In this document: one piece after another, positions 22,750 through 34,587 of the stretch
Position numbering within the stretch: position 1 is the first letter of the stretch
How the letters are laid out: every line of letters begins with the position of its first letter
Assembly (NCBI RefSeq): GCF_963678635.1
Contig: NC_087062.1
Location: 6,746,193-6,810,192, forward strand
DNA from: Symsagittifera roscoffensis
Lineage: Eukaryota; Xenacoelomorpha; Acoela; Convolutidae
Direction of reading: 5' to 3'
DNA length: 64,000 nucleotides
The notes under the pieces: model-generated
Database searches by the model: none
Told to the model about the DNA's origin: nothing
The model's input: the letters and a program-made list of their open reading frames with translations, nothing else
Program-made: the position numbers and the translations under genes

Positions 22750-24029
22750 AAAAAGAAGTGTACAGATCATCTTATCTATATACCAGATTTTATTTGATGA
22801 AAAACTGAAAAAAGTTGATTTTTTTTCTATTTTAATCCTAACTTTTTTGTGTGATTTTACTAAAAATTACCTTTGAATGAAATTTCTAAAGCTAGTTGAC
22901 CTTTTTTGAAATCAGACATCTCACATTCTTGATAGTCTTAAGTTAGAGTCTTAATGATGGTATAAAATTTTTAGTTTCTCCTTTTTTTCTCGTTTTTTTT
23001 TCTTAGTTTGGTCAAAACTCTGTCTAAATTTTCATTACAAAACTTCAGGTTCAAGATCACAACACGGAAATTCTTCTTGAAACCTTTCAATCTTTTTTTC
23101 CGATTGTGGTCGTAAAAATTAACTTAAAGTAAACACCTTACAATAGAACGAGCGCAACAATAAAATCTAGTATAAAAAAGCAATTTGACAATGAACTGGC
23201 AGGTCTTATGGTTGAACAGGGAGGGGCAAATAATTGAGTGACAAATTCCCTATCAGTGAAATGATCAATAATCAAAATAAATAACAGGAAAAAAAAAACA
23301 AAAAATTGTGTCACCAACAGCAAACATCGCATTCGCATTCTATTTTTTTTATATCTTTTTGCAGATTTATTATTCAAAGCTTCGTTTCAAAATTAATTAT
23401 TTTTGTTTATCTGTTTGTAAGTCACATTTCTCTTTTTCTTGACATTCATTATCGTTACCAGTTAAAAAGTTTTACTTGAGGAAAAAGCGAGTTAAATCAA
23501 ATAAAATCGTTAGCTGTTCATTATCGGCTTAACATCGATTTTATATTAAACCCATATCCCCGTAGATAAATTTTCTTTGCAACATAATTTGGTTTTGCGG
23601 ATGCGCTTTTATCTTGAGGAGGATCTTAGGCTGAACACTTCAATTTCATTATTTAATGTCATTTTCTCGTTGTCATATTTTAGGTTAATCTTTGTGGTAA
23701 TGTTCTAACTCTTGATTATAAATCTTTATATCGGCTAACTATTTATTTTAATTATTTATACTGAAAAAATCAAGTCAACTTTCCTGATTGATGAAAAATT
23801 AATCAATTTTATATATCAATTGGATCGATATTTTTGATAAATATCGATTTTAACTATAGTTTAGCTCACATTTTTGTAATTTTGCAAGTTGATTCAGTGC
23901 TCTGGATATCAGCTCTGCTTTTCTCATCAATGTCGATCCAATTTAATTTTTATTTTTTCATCATCAAGTTCTATATCAGGGTGGGATAAAACTGAAAAGA
24001 CTCCCGGGTACAAGTATGATAGTTAGGTC
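22750..24029. other. AT-rich stretch without recognisable genes
   Basis: I see no gene, RNA gene or repeat family. Small hydrophobic frames on the minus strand near 23138-23377 arise from A-rich sequence and are not convincing. Confidence 0.5.
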
Positions 24030-24500
24030 CAGTAGCGGACGCCCCCCCTTTCAAGGATTCGACCCCTTGCCGACCCAAAGGGTCCCCCTTTGTTCTATTT
24101 TGATAGCTGACGGGTCCTAAAATGTTTCCAAAGGCACCTTCGCGCGTCAATATATACTAATTTTGACGGGGAAGCGCGCGGCGACAAAACGCGAGTTTTT
24201 GGTCAGCATTTTCCAAAAAGTGCCTAAAAACGCTTTTTTTGGCCGATTTTCTCAAAATTTTGTCTGCGGCGCAGAAACTTTGATCAAAAAAGGATCTTTT
24301 TACTCGTTTGTGAGCGCTCGGAAAATCAGTTTTGTCGACCTAAAAAAGTCGTCCATAAAATTTTTGATTTTTTTTTGAAAATTTCCGAAACAGGTTAAAA
24401 TTTCCGAAACATTTAAAAATTTATATAAGTGAGTATTTGAAATTTTCTCAAAAATCTCGGGACCCCCTTTTTTCATACTTGTGTTTCTCAGGGATTCAGC
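24030..24500. mobile_element. hAT-like element copy, inverted orientation
   Basis: Starts CAGTAGCGGACG, then a reversed version of the GGGACCCTTTGGGT block (CCAAAGGGTCCCCCTTTG at 24077) and CGCGCG-rich core, matching 11318-11746 on the other strand. The far end is not clear and is put near 24400-24500. Confidence 0.55.
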
Positions 24501-25888
24501 TATCATACTAGTACCGATTTACGAAAACGACTGATAGTCAAGTGATAATCAAGCTCTATATAATCTCCTCAAAAATACCTTCACCTTTGGAATTACCTAA
24601 TGTTACCCTCTTATTATGCGTCTATGTAGATCCGCAATCTTGCTATACACATTCTTTATTCAAATCTCTATTCAATTCACCCTAATCTGGTCCGTCTAGC
24701 TACCCGCCCATCAAAGTTGTTATTGTGCAAATTCTATTCATTAGTGTCCCATAATTGTCATTGTAAGTACATGACATCGGTGCATAAAATATATGTGCTG
24801 CTAACCGCAAGAAGACAACATTCTACAAGCCTAGATTAAGATTGTCAAAGACTTAACTTCAAATTGTCTAAACCATTGATATTTGATAACAAAGTGTCCT
24901 TTTTATTGAGTTATGCATTAAGCCCCTCAAAATGAAACTTTGAAGTCAAAATGATGGGTAACTTTTATTTGTGACAATATGATAATTTCCCCAAAATTGG
25001 AACTTAACTTGATCAATTTACAGAAGGTCAAATCATATCGCAACTTCAGTTCATTGTTGTCAGTTGTGAGTCTCATTGTAGTTTCAGTTATTTGATCGTC
25101 TCTCTGTTTCTGAAATTCTAAATCATAGTTTTAATTTTAGTTAAATAATAAGTTAAATTTGGATCTAAGTGAACAACTTTGGTTTTTTTAGTTTTGAGGT
25201 GGCTTCAAAAACACTGAAACCTAAAGCTAGAAAACCAAAGATAATCACTGTTCCACGAAACTTTTCACACTATCTTTTTACTAATGTGAATTTAATTAAC
25301 GTTATGTCTCTTCTCTCTAGCTTCATACTAGAATTCGAAATCAAATCAATGGTAAGTAAAAATCAGCAGAAATGTGTTCGGGACAACTATAATACTTCGA
25401 TCCAAAAAAAAACAGATGAGTTGATCAAGATTAACCTTCATAGAAACGAGTTAGTTTGCATTTTAGAATGATTCTCGAAATTTTAGAACACTGGCTCATC
25501 CTTCATACAAATATTCCCGAGCACCCAATTATCATTTTTCTGCCATGTTATCTTTCAGGGTTGATGGCTCTAATCTCTTTTCTTTTCAGTATAATTGCAG
25601 TTACTTGAGGTCAGTAAAAGTTGAGTGCCAAAAAAATAAGTGTCCAACAGTTCTTAAAATCACTTTCGAAACAAGATTTTACGAGGAGTACGTAAAATGT
25701 AATTCACAAGCATAGTTACAAGCATTCGCTTTCACAATTTTCGCTCTAAATCCCAAAAAAGCCCATTGAATCCATTGCACAGTTGAAAAGGAGCTAAATT
25801 GTTTCAAAAATTTCAGAATAGGCTCATTTCCAGCAATCTGATCCAATTTTTTATTTTCGGCACTCCTAAACACCCCCGTCCTGTGGAT
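24500..25888. other. AT-rich stretch without recognisable genes
   Basis: No supportable gene. A 100-codon plus-strand frame at 25169-25471 lacks any recognisable domain and codes through homopolymers, so it is not called. Confidence 0.5.
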
Positions 25889-26316
25889 CAGAAGAGGATT
25901 TAGGGTGAAGGGAGGAGGGGGGGGGGGGGGGGGTGGTCGCTCCTTTTCTTCAGGGATTTGAACCTTTGCGGACCCAAAGGGTCCTCTCTTTTTACTACTT
26001 TGAGTTATCCATTTTTGGCTGACTGACCCTAAATTTTTTTGAAGGCGCTAATATATATTAATTTTGGAGCGCGTCAAAAAAACACAATTTTTTGGTCAAA
26101 ACTGTCCAAAAATAAAAACGCATATTGCGGCCTGTTTTTTTCAAAGACTTGCCTGCAGCGCAGAAAGTTTGGTGAAAGCAGGGTCTTTCTAGTGATTTGG
26201 GAGAGCTCAGAAAATAAATATGGTTTACCTAAAAAAATAAAAACGTTAAGCAAAATTTTGAAAAAAACGCCCCCACCTCGCGAAAATCTAGGATTTTCCC
26301 CTGCTGTTGGCCACTG
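25889..26316. mobile_element. hAT-like element copy, diverged
   Basis: Begins CAGAAGAGGATTTAGGG and ends, on the other strand, CAGTGGCCAACAG, with the reversed GACCCAAAGGGTCC block near 25972. It carries a run of 17 G at 25917-25933. The 8-bp flanks do not match, so the ends or target duplication have decayed. Confidence 0.55.
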
Positions 26317-26628
26317 AAATTGAAATGAGACTTAAGCGTTTGCTTAATTAGGGATCTTTGATTGTATGGTGCAACTAAGCGCGACGGTTCTTGAAAACTA
26401 TTCAGGTCACCCATTAGAAAGTATCAACATTTTTCTAATTTTTTTGTTAATTTTGAAATTATTTTTCAACTAGCGTTTGCGGCTGCATGTTACAGCTATG
26501 ATAGACGTTTGTTTCTTACAGTAACTACGTCATTTATGAAAACGTTATCTAGAATTTTCAGACTTAGATATAAAGACTTTTTTAGGTCAATTAGATAGGT
26601 TTCATAGAAAAACATGCCCCAATATATA

Positions 26629-27850
26629 CAGTGCTGATTTAAATTTTACGAACAAAAAGAACAAAACTTGAATTTTCAAACACGTTTTTCTCAACTTGGG
26701 TTAAGGTTAGACGAAAAGTGAAGAGATTAAAAGTTACTTAGAATTTCATCAGAATTAATAAGAAGCAATTTTTGTCCGAAATTCTCAACCAAATTTTTAC
26801 CCCAATAATGGGTCATTTTTGGCTTTTTTCAAATAATGAAGAATTACGCTGATACTACTTTGTTAATTGATGAGAAGTATATATCACAAGAAGCCTCTTA
26901 CACAGCCCAACAAAGTTCTACAAGAGTTAAATCTACAAAAACCTGTATAAGAGAAACAAAACTGCTCGTATATCAGGGCAAAGCCCTGAATGTTCCGACT
27001 ATCCCTTGATTCATATCAAATAGTTTTTGGGAAACAAAAATATTGAAAACACTTAAATTTTAGACAATATTAAAGTGTGAAATGTTGAGTGGTACGAAAT
27101 AAATACGATCCGATTAGCTAGCCTCAATACAATTTGGAACGATTTTGTTGTGCCGGATAATTCGGCACACATAAATAATTCGCGTTAAGCTATCACCAAT
27201 ATGAAGAAATTCAGCGATATGAAGAAGCGCGCATAACTTAGTCCAGAGCATGGCCAATTTGACAATTTTCAAACCCTCAGAACTTTACTAAAAAAATTGA
27301 AGCTGAAATATCTTTTCAATTTTGAACTGAGGAAGTTGATATCTTCAATGGGGTATAAAACTATTATTTCGATCGGCGAAAATTGACTGAATAAAAAACC
27401 ACACCGAGCACAAACATTCCGTTTTCTTTGAAAGTCGGAGCAAAAATAATTTTGCTTGATAGTCAAGAAATGTGATTTTTATTATTTCAAGCACAAAATC
27501 TTTGCTTAAAAGCCAATTTTAAACAATTTACGCAAAATTCCCGAGATTTCACCCTTCTAGAACTTGATTGGGCTGTGTAAGAGGCTTCTTGTGATATATA
27601 CTTCTTATCAATTAACAGAGTAGTATCAGCGTAATTCTTGATTATTTGAAAAAAAACCAAAAATGATCCATTATTGGGGTAAAAATTTGGTTGAGAATTT
27701 TGGACAAAAATTGCATCTTATTAATTCTGATGAAATTCTAAGTATTTTTTATTCTCTTCACTTTTCGTCTAACCTTAACCTAAGTTGAGAAAAACGTGTT
27801 TGAAAATTCATTTTTTGTTCGTTTCGTCCGGATAATTTAAATCAGCACTG
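26629..27850. mobile_element. Tc1/mariner-type foldback element
   Basis: Two arms of nearly 300 bp in inverted orientation (26629-26925 and about 27562-27850) flank a centre of about 630 bp. The termini read CAGTGCTGATTTAAATT on both strands and lie next to TA on each side (26627-26628, 27851-27852). TA targets and CAGTGCTG-type ends are typical of Tc1/mariner. No transposase is visible. The centre holds a GTTCCGACT-family copy (26960-27445), so that family inserted into this one or travels with it. Confidence 0.82.
26960..27445 (-). mobile_element. GTTCCGACT-family repeat inside the foldback element
   Basis: Inverted relative to copies at 12761 and 13456. It begins ACTGCTCGTATATCAGGGCA and AAGCCCTGAATGTTCCGACT and ends GAAAGTCGGAGCAAAAATAA. 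It is diverged but shares ATTCGGCAC/AACGCG-like core segments. Confidence 0.55.
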
Positions 27851-28539
27851 TACAAGTCCTTGTCATGAACACTGTTATGAGCTGTTAAAAGTGCGGATCG
27901 GATACTTTTAATTTCCAAATTACGAGATCATTTCTATTGTATAACAGATCCAAAAGATAATGTGTTTCATACCTGTAAACTACGGCTAGCACCAATAATG
28001 AACATATGATTTACAAGTATGAAAAGAACTTGAACTAAATGGACTTGAGTGAACTAATTTTTATTATAAATGATTAATCATTGAAAAAATACTCTAATAC
28101 TTGAAAAATTGTTCAAAATGGGTTTTAAAATCAACCAGAGCAATTTTTAAACTGTCGCCTGAAAAATATCACAAATTTTTCCAGAAAAGTCACGAACTTA
28201 GTATTGAGGTTATTTTGTGGAGGATATCGTTCCGACAAATTCTGCTTTTAGCACGTTTTTCCTCAGATAAAATTTACGTTCGCGCTAGAGGAATATTAGG
28301 AGGAAATTCAGGAAAATTGGGTCAATTTCTACAACTTATATCAAAATCGTTCCGTTTGTCAAATAAAAAAAACACCAACTGGATAGCTGAAAGCCAGCTA
28401 TAGTCTACAATTTTGTCGGGATAGCTTGAATCGTCTGAAAAATTTTGGTGTGGCAGGAACAAAACAATTAAGCCTGTTAAGGGTAAACCCGAATAGAGGT
28501 GGCCCAGTCACGTATCGAGTGTGTGGTCCGACTGAATGT

Positions 28540-28680
28540 CCGCTTTAGTTATACTGAACCCAAGTTATAAAGGTCGATCGAAAGTTTTGGCCGACCAGGG
28601 TCGATATATAGGTCGATCAAGGTCGATTCATGATTAGACCAGGGTCGATCGCGATCGAGAGAGTTGATATAAAAAATCAA
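28540..28680. repeat. Cluster of GGTCGAT motifs
   Basis: Five copies of GGTCGAT occur between about 28576 and 28650, in varying spacing, plus the palindrome GATCGCGATC. It may be a decayed minisatellite or a cluster of binding sites. Nothing else marks a promoter. Confidence 0.6.
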
Positions 28681-29279
28681 TTAGCCTACAAATTTCGACA
28701 AGTTTTTATAACGTTGTTTTAAATACAAAATTGCTGTCAAAAACAACTGAAATTGAAAAAAAAGCTGGTCATCTATGGTTTATTTTATGTCTACCATAAA
28801 ATAGAAACTTTGTAAGAGATAAACTGGCAGCACATTAGGTATTCCTGATGTAGAATGCCTCTCATTTTTTCTCAAATTAAATGCAAGGAGAACTGAAACA
28901 TTTGACAACAAAAATTTTCGAGAAGATCCGTGTACTATGAAAAACGCCAGAATTTACCTTAACTTTTTCTTTAACGAAGATACTAGTTTATGCCACTTAA
29001 GAAGAAAACTGATTTTGAGCTGTCAGTCTTCCAAATTAATCGAGTAAAAATGAACACTTCTTTTGAAATATCGAGCGAATTTGCTGGTACATCATAATAG
29101 GATCAAATCTTTTAAACTATTAGAACAGCGAAATTTCTCGTACGGCACAATTTGTTAACAAACATAGACTGACTTGCAATCCAAGCTTCAAAACCAGAAA
29201 ACAAATTTCGCGAAAGTGAACAATGTTTTTTTTATAATTACCAAGTAAACGATACTGAACAGCAAAATTAGAAATTAAA

Positions 29280-30020
29280 CCACCAAGTTCCAGTCATCTT
29301 GAAAATCTTGCCAAAATCTTGAAGATTCTTGAAGATTTATCAAAGATAGCAAAGAGAAGTAAAAATAATTCCGGATTTTTTCAATGCACCGAAGCGTCCA
29401 AACTACATGCATTTTTGCAACATTTAAAATTATTGCAATATTTTTTAGAGCAAAAACTGATAATTTCTGGTTCGTTGCATTGATTCATAGGCGCTTAATT
29501 TAGTGGCATAAATTACTTTATCTCTATCTGTTTGCCTAAGTTTGCTTCGAAATTTTAGCTTTGAAATTTTTTACTTTAATTTTTATTCTGATGATTATTG
29601 CGCACAATTTCATTGATTGTTTAGAATTTCATTCAGCAATTTCATTTTATAATTTTATTTGATTTTTTTGTAATCATAATTAGTCTAATTTTAAGTGTAT
29701 TACATTTGAGTTTTAAAACCGAGAGTTCTGGATAATTTTTTATTTTTTTATTTTAAATTAATCTTCAATGAGAAGGCTAAAAATTTTGTTGAAATCTTGG
29801 AAAATCCTGAATGTAAAACACCCATCATCCTTACAAATCGTCAAAAATCTTTTCAAAAATCTTTGCTATCTTTATTTTTTTTCTTCAAGATTCTTTGAAT
29901 TTTTTTGAGGAATCTTTGATTTCAAGAACTTGCCAAGACAGCCAAAGTTTTCTTTAAGATTTAACCAAGATTCTTCAAGATTTTTCAAAGATATCAAAGA
30001 TTGATGGACTTGGGCAGCTT
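29280..30020. mobile_element. Foldback repeat carrying a heat-shock-element match
   Basis: Left end CCAAGTTCCAGTCATCTTG and right end (opposite strand) CCCAAGTCCATCAATCTTTG are imperfect inverted repeats. Both arms contain multiple AAGATTCTTGAAGATT-like segments in inverse orientation. At 29321-29333 the sequence GAAGATTCTTGAA is a perfect three-unit heat-shock element (GAAnnTTCnnGAA). No protein is encoded. Confidence 0.6.
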
Positions 30021-30721
30021 GCAAAATCTTTGAATTCTGTTTGACTGAAAAAGAATGCTTTTAAGCAAGTACGGTGTCACCAATATACTCTCTAAATTGA
30101 AATACGGGGATATAGCTCGCACTTGGTCAGTAAATAGATTTTTTTAAGGCTTCCTTAACCATTGTAAGGTATGAAAAAAACAAATTTTCTCCACCAATTG
30201 CGTTTAGTTTTCAACGGCGAAATTGGAAAAAAAAGCCAGAAAATTTTTCTGTTCATTATTGTAGATAAAGAGAACGTAGATTTGAATTCTGAGCAACATA
30301 TTAATTGTATAAATTTGCACAAAAACCGAAAGAATCCAGTAGAGTATCCTATCACAAAGTGAATTAACGAGCCAACATATCTTTTATTTAAACTAGCTTG
30401 ACTTGCGTTACTGATTTTTAATCATATTTAAGTATATAAGCCAGCGGAAATGGCGATCTCGTTCTATAAAAGTTCCATTTTTATACATTCTTCAACGTTT
30501 TCTTTCAAATATGTTTTTTCTGCATTGAGGTTCCGGCGCCGTCAAATCCTGCAAAAAACACGCTACGCTATCTTTAACGCTAACTATTTGGGATTGATTT
30601 AGCTTGACTTGTAGAACGCGTTATCGTTTGTTTGTAGTACCGGAGCTTCAAACCAGAAAAAAACTTAGATTAGAACTGACACAAAAATGTAAATAGAATG
30701 ATAATTTTCATGAAAAATGCC

Positions 30722-31370
30722 CACAAGTTATTTAAATTATCCGGAGAGAATGAATAAAATTTGAAATTTAAAGCGCTTTTTCCTCCAATTAGGTTGATTT
30801 GAGAACAATCTTGTTTAAACTTGCATGAGAATTAATATGATGCAGTTTGTTTTGCGGAATTCGGGCCCAAAAGTTAACTCGAAAAACGACTAATTTTGGT
30901 CAGTCAAAACTTACTCCAAAACCATTAGTTCATTTATTGACAAAATTATTTCACTGCAAGCTTTTTATCTGGCTTAATTTAAGAAAAGTATAATTTTCTC
31001 ATCTTTGTATAAATATTTTGTTTTTGTTTGAAAGCCAAAAAATCTCATTTTTAATTTATAAACAACAATTTTTTGCACCCACTTTTGGAGATTACACCCT
31101 GCCTAAATTTTGTTGGAATACGTAAGAGGCGTGCAGTTATATAGCTTTGTCAGTAAATGAACAACTAGATTTGGAATAATTTTTGATTGAGGTTTTTTTG
31201 GGCCCAATTTTGCGAACTAATTGCAGCAGATTAATTCTGTTAAAATTTTAAGCAAGAATGCTCTTCACCGTTTCTGTCAAACAACAACGCCTTTTGACAA
31301 AAATATTTAAATTTTTTTTTTTAATTTCAAGTTTTGTTCCTTTTTTACTGGATCATTTAAATAAGAACTG
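30722..31370. mobile_element. Diverged foldback element related to the one at 26629
   Basis: Left end ACAAGTTATTTAAATTATCC and right end (opposite strand) CAGTTCTTATTTAAATGATCC-like. The inner arms show the same order of motifs as 26629-27850, including AAGAGGCGTGCAG against AAGAGGCTTCTTG. A TA follows the right end at 31371. It is older and more diverged. Confidence 0.6.
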
Positions 31371-31479
31371 TATTACTTCCACTGATTTCGAAGTAAGCTG
31401 CATTCAAAACATGCAATGAACAATTTTTGATAGTTCTCAAAAAATCAAATCAGTCGCGTTTGTAGCAAAATTATTCAAT

Positions 31480-31810
31480 TTTCAATGAAATTGAGCCAAT
31501 TGGTAGTTCCCGGATCGAGATGTTCGATATACGTTTTGATTTTCTTGACCAAAAATTGGTATGTTTTAAACGTCTCGACCAAATTTCGGTTGGTTTCGAC
31601 TCTCTCGACCAAATTTAAAAATTAGAAAAATTTTGGTTGTGCTCCACCTTTTTTACGACTTTCTCGACCAAAATTGGGTATGTTTTGACTTTGTGCTTGG
31701 CTTAAAAATGATTCTCGACCGCAGATGTTTAATTGCAAAACTGCATTTGCTCGTTTTTCAATTCGATACATAAAATGAGCACCTCGACCCGGGGAGCACC
31801 ACAAATTATT
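31480..31810. repeat. CTCGACCAAA motif cluster
   Basis: CTCGACC or TTGACCAAAA-like motifs recur about every 30-60 bp (near 31544, 31571, 31603, 31664, 31712, 31783), often followed by AAAWTTGGTATGTTTT. The core is the reverse complement of the GGTCGA motif at 28540-28680. Its role is unknown. Confidence 0.5.
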
Positions 31811-32732
31811 TATTGCTGAAGCTGAAACGGTCGATAAAAGACTGCCGCATTAGTACCAACATGTGGCAAGCTCGTCAATAGAGGGTAGTTCTTTTGACAA
31901 AAAAGGAGCCAGCTAATGCACTGCTGTGACTGTTTTTTTTTCAGAAATGAGAAGAAAAAGCGGAATACTATACTTGAGGTGATTTTTTTCGGTCACCTTT
32001 TGAAATTTGAACTAAGCGTTTTCAACAATTTTTTTAAATCATCTCACAGAAATTGATGTCTGAAGCTCAAAGGTAAAAAAATCACATGTAATTTTTATCA
32101 CAATTATGGGGTTTGAGATAACGTAGAATCCTATTGAAGCCCTTTCAACGTGATTTGGATTCAAGTATGGGATTCAATGGGTGTGAAATTTTTCCAATTT
32201 CCAGGCCAAACTTCACAAAAAATTGGCAAATTGACAGAATAAATATTTTTTTTGGCATATATGGTTTATATTCTTGCTTATACGGAGAAAAATTTGAACA
32301 AATTTAAAAAAGTTATCGACAAAAATTAATCTAACACAAAAGTTATCGCGATATTTATTTCTCATCTTTGCTTTTGTCTATTCCAATTTGTTTCCAAGAA
32401 GAAGCTGAATAAAAATGCTCAAGTATATTTTTAGCAGTCGATGAATGTAGTCTAGATTTTTTTTAGGTCGTGATTTTTTTTCAGGAAAAGTCCTTTTTAA
32501 AAGACAATTTAATTAATCACAGCTTTCAACATGCCTTATTTGATATTGGCCTATTTGATAAAGGAAGAGGAAAAATATACAAAATTCACCATTTGCATTT
32601 TCAATTTTTCTATAGTTTTTTGTTCCGACTTTCAAAAAACTGCGGAATATTTATGCTTGGGTTGTTTTTTTTTCAGTCAAGTTATGAATTCGTAACTGCG
32701 CTTTTTGGCAAAATTTTTTTTAAACCATCTGA

Positions 32733-32955
32733 AAAAGAGGATTTATTGTTAGGTTATGGGGGTTCCAAAATTGCTAATATAGCTTAAATGGGACAAGTAA
32801 TACGCAAAATATTGTGTTCTCATTGTTTTTTAACTATCTGCAAATGAGGATTTATTGTTAGGTTATGGAGGTTCCAAAATTGCTAATATAGCTTAAATGG
32901 GACAAGTAATACGCAAAATATTGCGTTCTCATTGTTTTCTGTGATTATATTTCAA
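32733..32955. repeat. 109-bp tandem duplication
   Basis: Two adjacent copies of a segment running from GAGGATTTATTGTTAGG through GGGACAAGTAATACGC to GTTCTCATTG, offset 109 bp. The same pair is present in unit 2 at about 40942-41160, so it predates the large duplication. Confidence 0.85.
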
Positions 32956-33054
32956 GATCAGTGTTCGCTCTTAAAAAAATGGGTAAAACTTTCCAAAACA
33001 AATCGTGAATTGATTAAAACTTTTTGAGATTTTTTTACCCATCCCACATGCAAT

Positions 33055-33610
33055 GTTACAGCCAAAAAAGATTGCTCATATCAAGGCAAAACTCTGAATG
33101 TTCCAGCTAATTTTCAGTGTTTTTCTAATAGAGTCGTTTTAAAGAAATAATGAAGAGATAAAAAAAAAGAAAACATTTTTGAGTTTTTTTGAAAAGCATC
33201 ACCTCACACGCTATATGAAAATGAAAATGATATATTTTGCATATAGCAAACTTTAATTATACCAAACTGCAAACCTCAATTCAAATCGGAAGGATTTCAA
33301 AAACTGATTAAATCTCCGCCTACTCATTAAAACCACATTAAAAATTTTGCGCAAAGATTGTCCCAAAATGGCAACCTTTAAATCCAAGAAACATAACGTA
33401 AAATAATTACAGGTAAATTATCTTAAATTGAACTCAAGTCCAAAATATTAGATCGCAAAAGCTTGTGAGTGATATAACAAAACAAAAGAAAAAGTTTTGT
33501 CTGTTTCTTGATTATTTTGACAATTTTTCAATCAAGCAGTTTTTTTTAATAGGCCTTAAAATGCAGTCGATATATTCAGGCTTTGACCTGATATGCAAAC
33601 AGTCATTTTT
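33055..33610. mobile_element. GTTCCGACT-family relatives, diverged
   Basis: An inverted end (ATTGCTCATATCAAGGCA ... GAATGTTCCAGCT at 33070-33110) and a forward end (AAAATGCAGTCGATATATTC ... GACCTGATATGCAAACAGTC at 33556-33605) bracket related core sequence. A separate start, TTGTTCCGACTTTCAAAAAA, lies at 32620. The copies are diverged and partly nested. Confidence 0.45.
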
Positions 33611-34587
33611 TATTCGAATGTTGAGATGGTGCCGAATTTGAGTTGTGGAACCTATAACTGTGCACCCTTCAAGGAACTACATATACATTAAGGCGCAAAT
33701 CTAGGAATTTTTCGAGGGGGCGGATTTTCAAAAAATTTGGCCGACTTTTTTGTAGGTTGACCAAATTGATTTTCTGAGCTTTCCCAAAATACTATAAAGA
33801 CCCTAATTTGACAAAATTCTCTGTACCGCAGGCAAATTTGTGAAAAAAAAGGCCAAAAAAAGTGTTTTTATGTACTTTTTGGAAAGTGTCGACCGAAAAA
33901 TTGGGTTTTTTTCGGTGCGCGTTCCCCTCTCAAAATAAGTATAGATTGGCGCCAAAGGTGCTTTTAGAAAATTTTCAAGGTCAGTCAACCAAAATGGGTA
34001 TTTCAAAATAGTACAAAGGGGGACCCTTTGGGTTATCAGGGGGTCGAAATGAATGCCTTTTTTTTGCGTAAATCAATAGATTGTATAGAATCTACAATGT
34101 ATTAAGAGAGGAAATAGAATTGGCGAGGTTTCAAAGTTTGTGTAACGATAAAAAAATGGTTAAAAAAAGATTATTTTTGTGATTTTTGTGTAAAAATCTC
34201 AAATTTTTGGAAAAATTTGGCGCGCGTCATCTAATCGATTGAAGTTGAGATTCTTTTTTCATTTTTTATCAAAAAATTGAGATTTTTCTCTAGAAGCTTC
34301 AAAACACAGTATGATTTGATCTGAATTGAGTTTTAATTTTTTTAATATGTTTTTAAAGCAAATTTTCTACGTAGATACCTTGAGACATGAAATCTACTGG
34401 AAACTACAGGAATTATTTCTTTACATAGTATTGAGATAGAAATGAAAGATAGAATAGGTAAACAAAACTTTTTTGAATCGTACAAATTACACGAGTTGTT
34501 CTTTTCTTCCGTAAAGCTTCAAATAACCCTATGAACAAAAATTCAAAAAAAAATGGTTGCCCAAAATTCTTTTAAATTTCCCATTTT
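33349..34587. repeat. 1239-bp tandem subunit t1
   Basis: First of three head-to-tail copies, each starting GCGCAAAGATTGT. t1 differs by CCC for TTT at the start. Each copy contains a GTTCCGACT-family end, a hAT-like element remnant (from about 33690, with GGGGGACCCTTTGGGTTATC) and a segment with GGCGCGCGTCATCTAATCG that recurs in diverged form at 44600, 46400 and inverted near 48800. Confidence 0.93.

Noticed and set aside
22055-23377. Hydrophobic minus-strand frames that resemble membrane proteins
   Set aside because: They come from A/T-rich sequence read as Leu, Phe and Ile, with no start context, domain or conservation to support them.
26960-27445. Helitron for the GTTCCGACT family
   Set aside because: There is a hairpin near one end, but no CTRR terminus and no clear A/T insertion site in the copies read.
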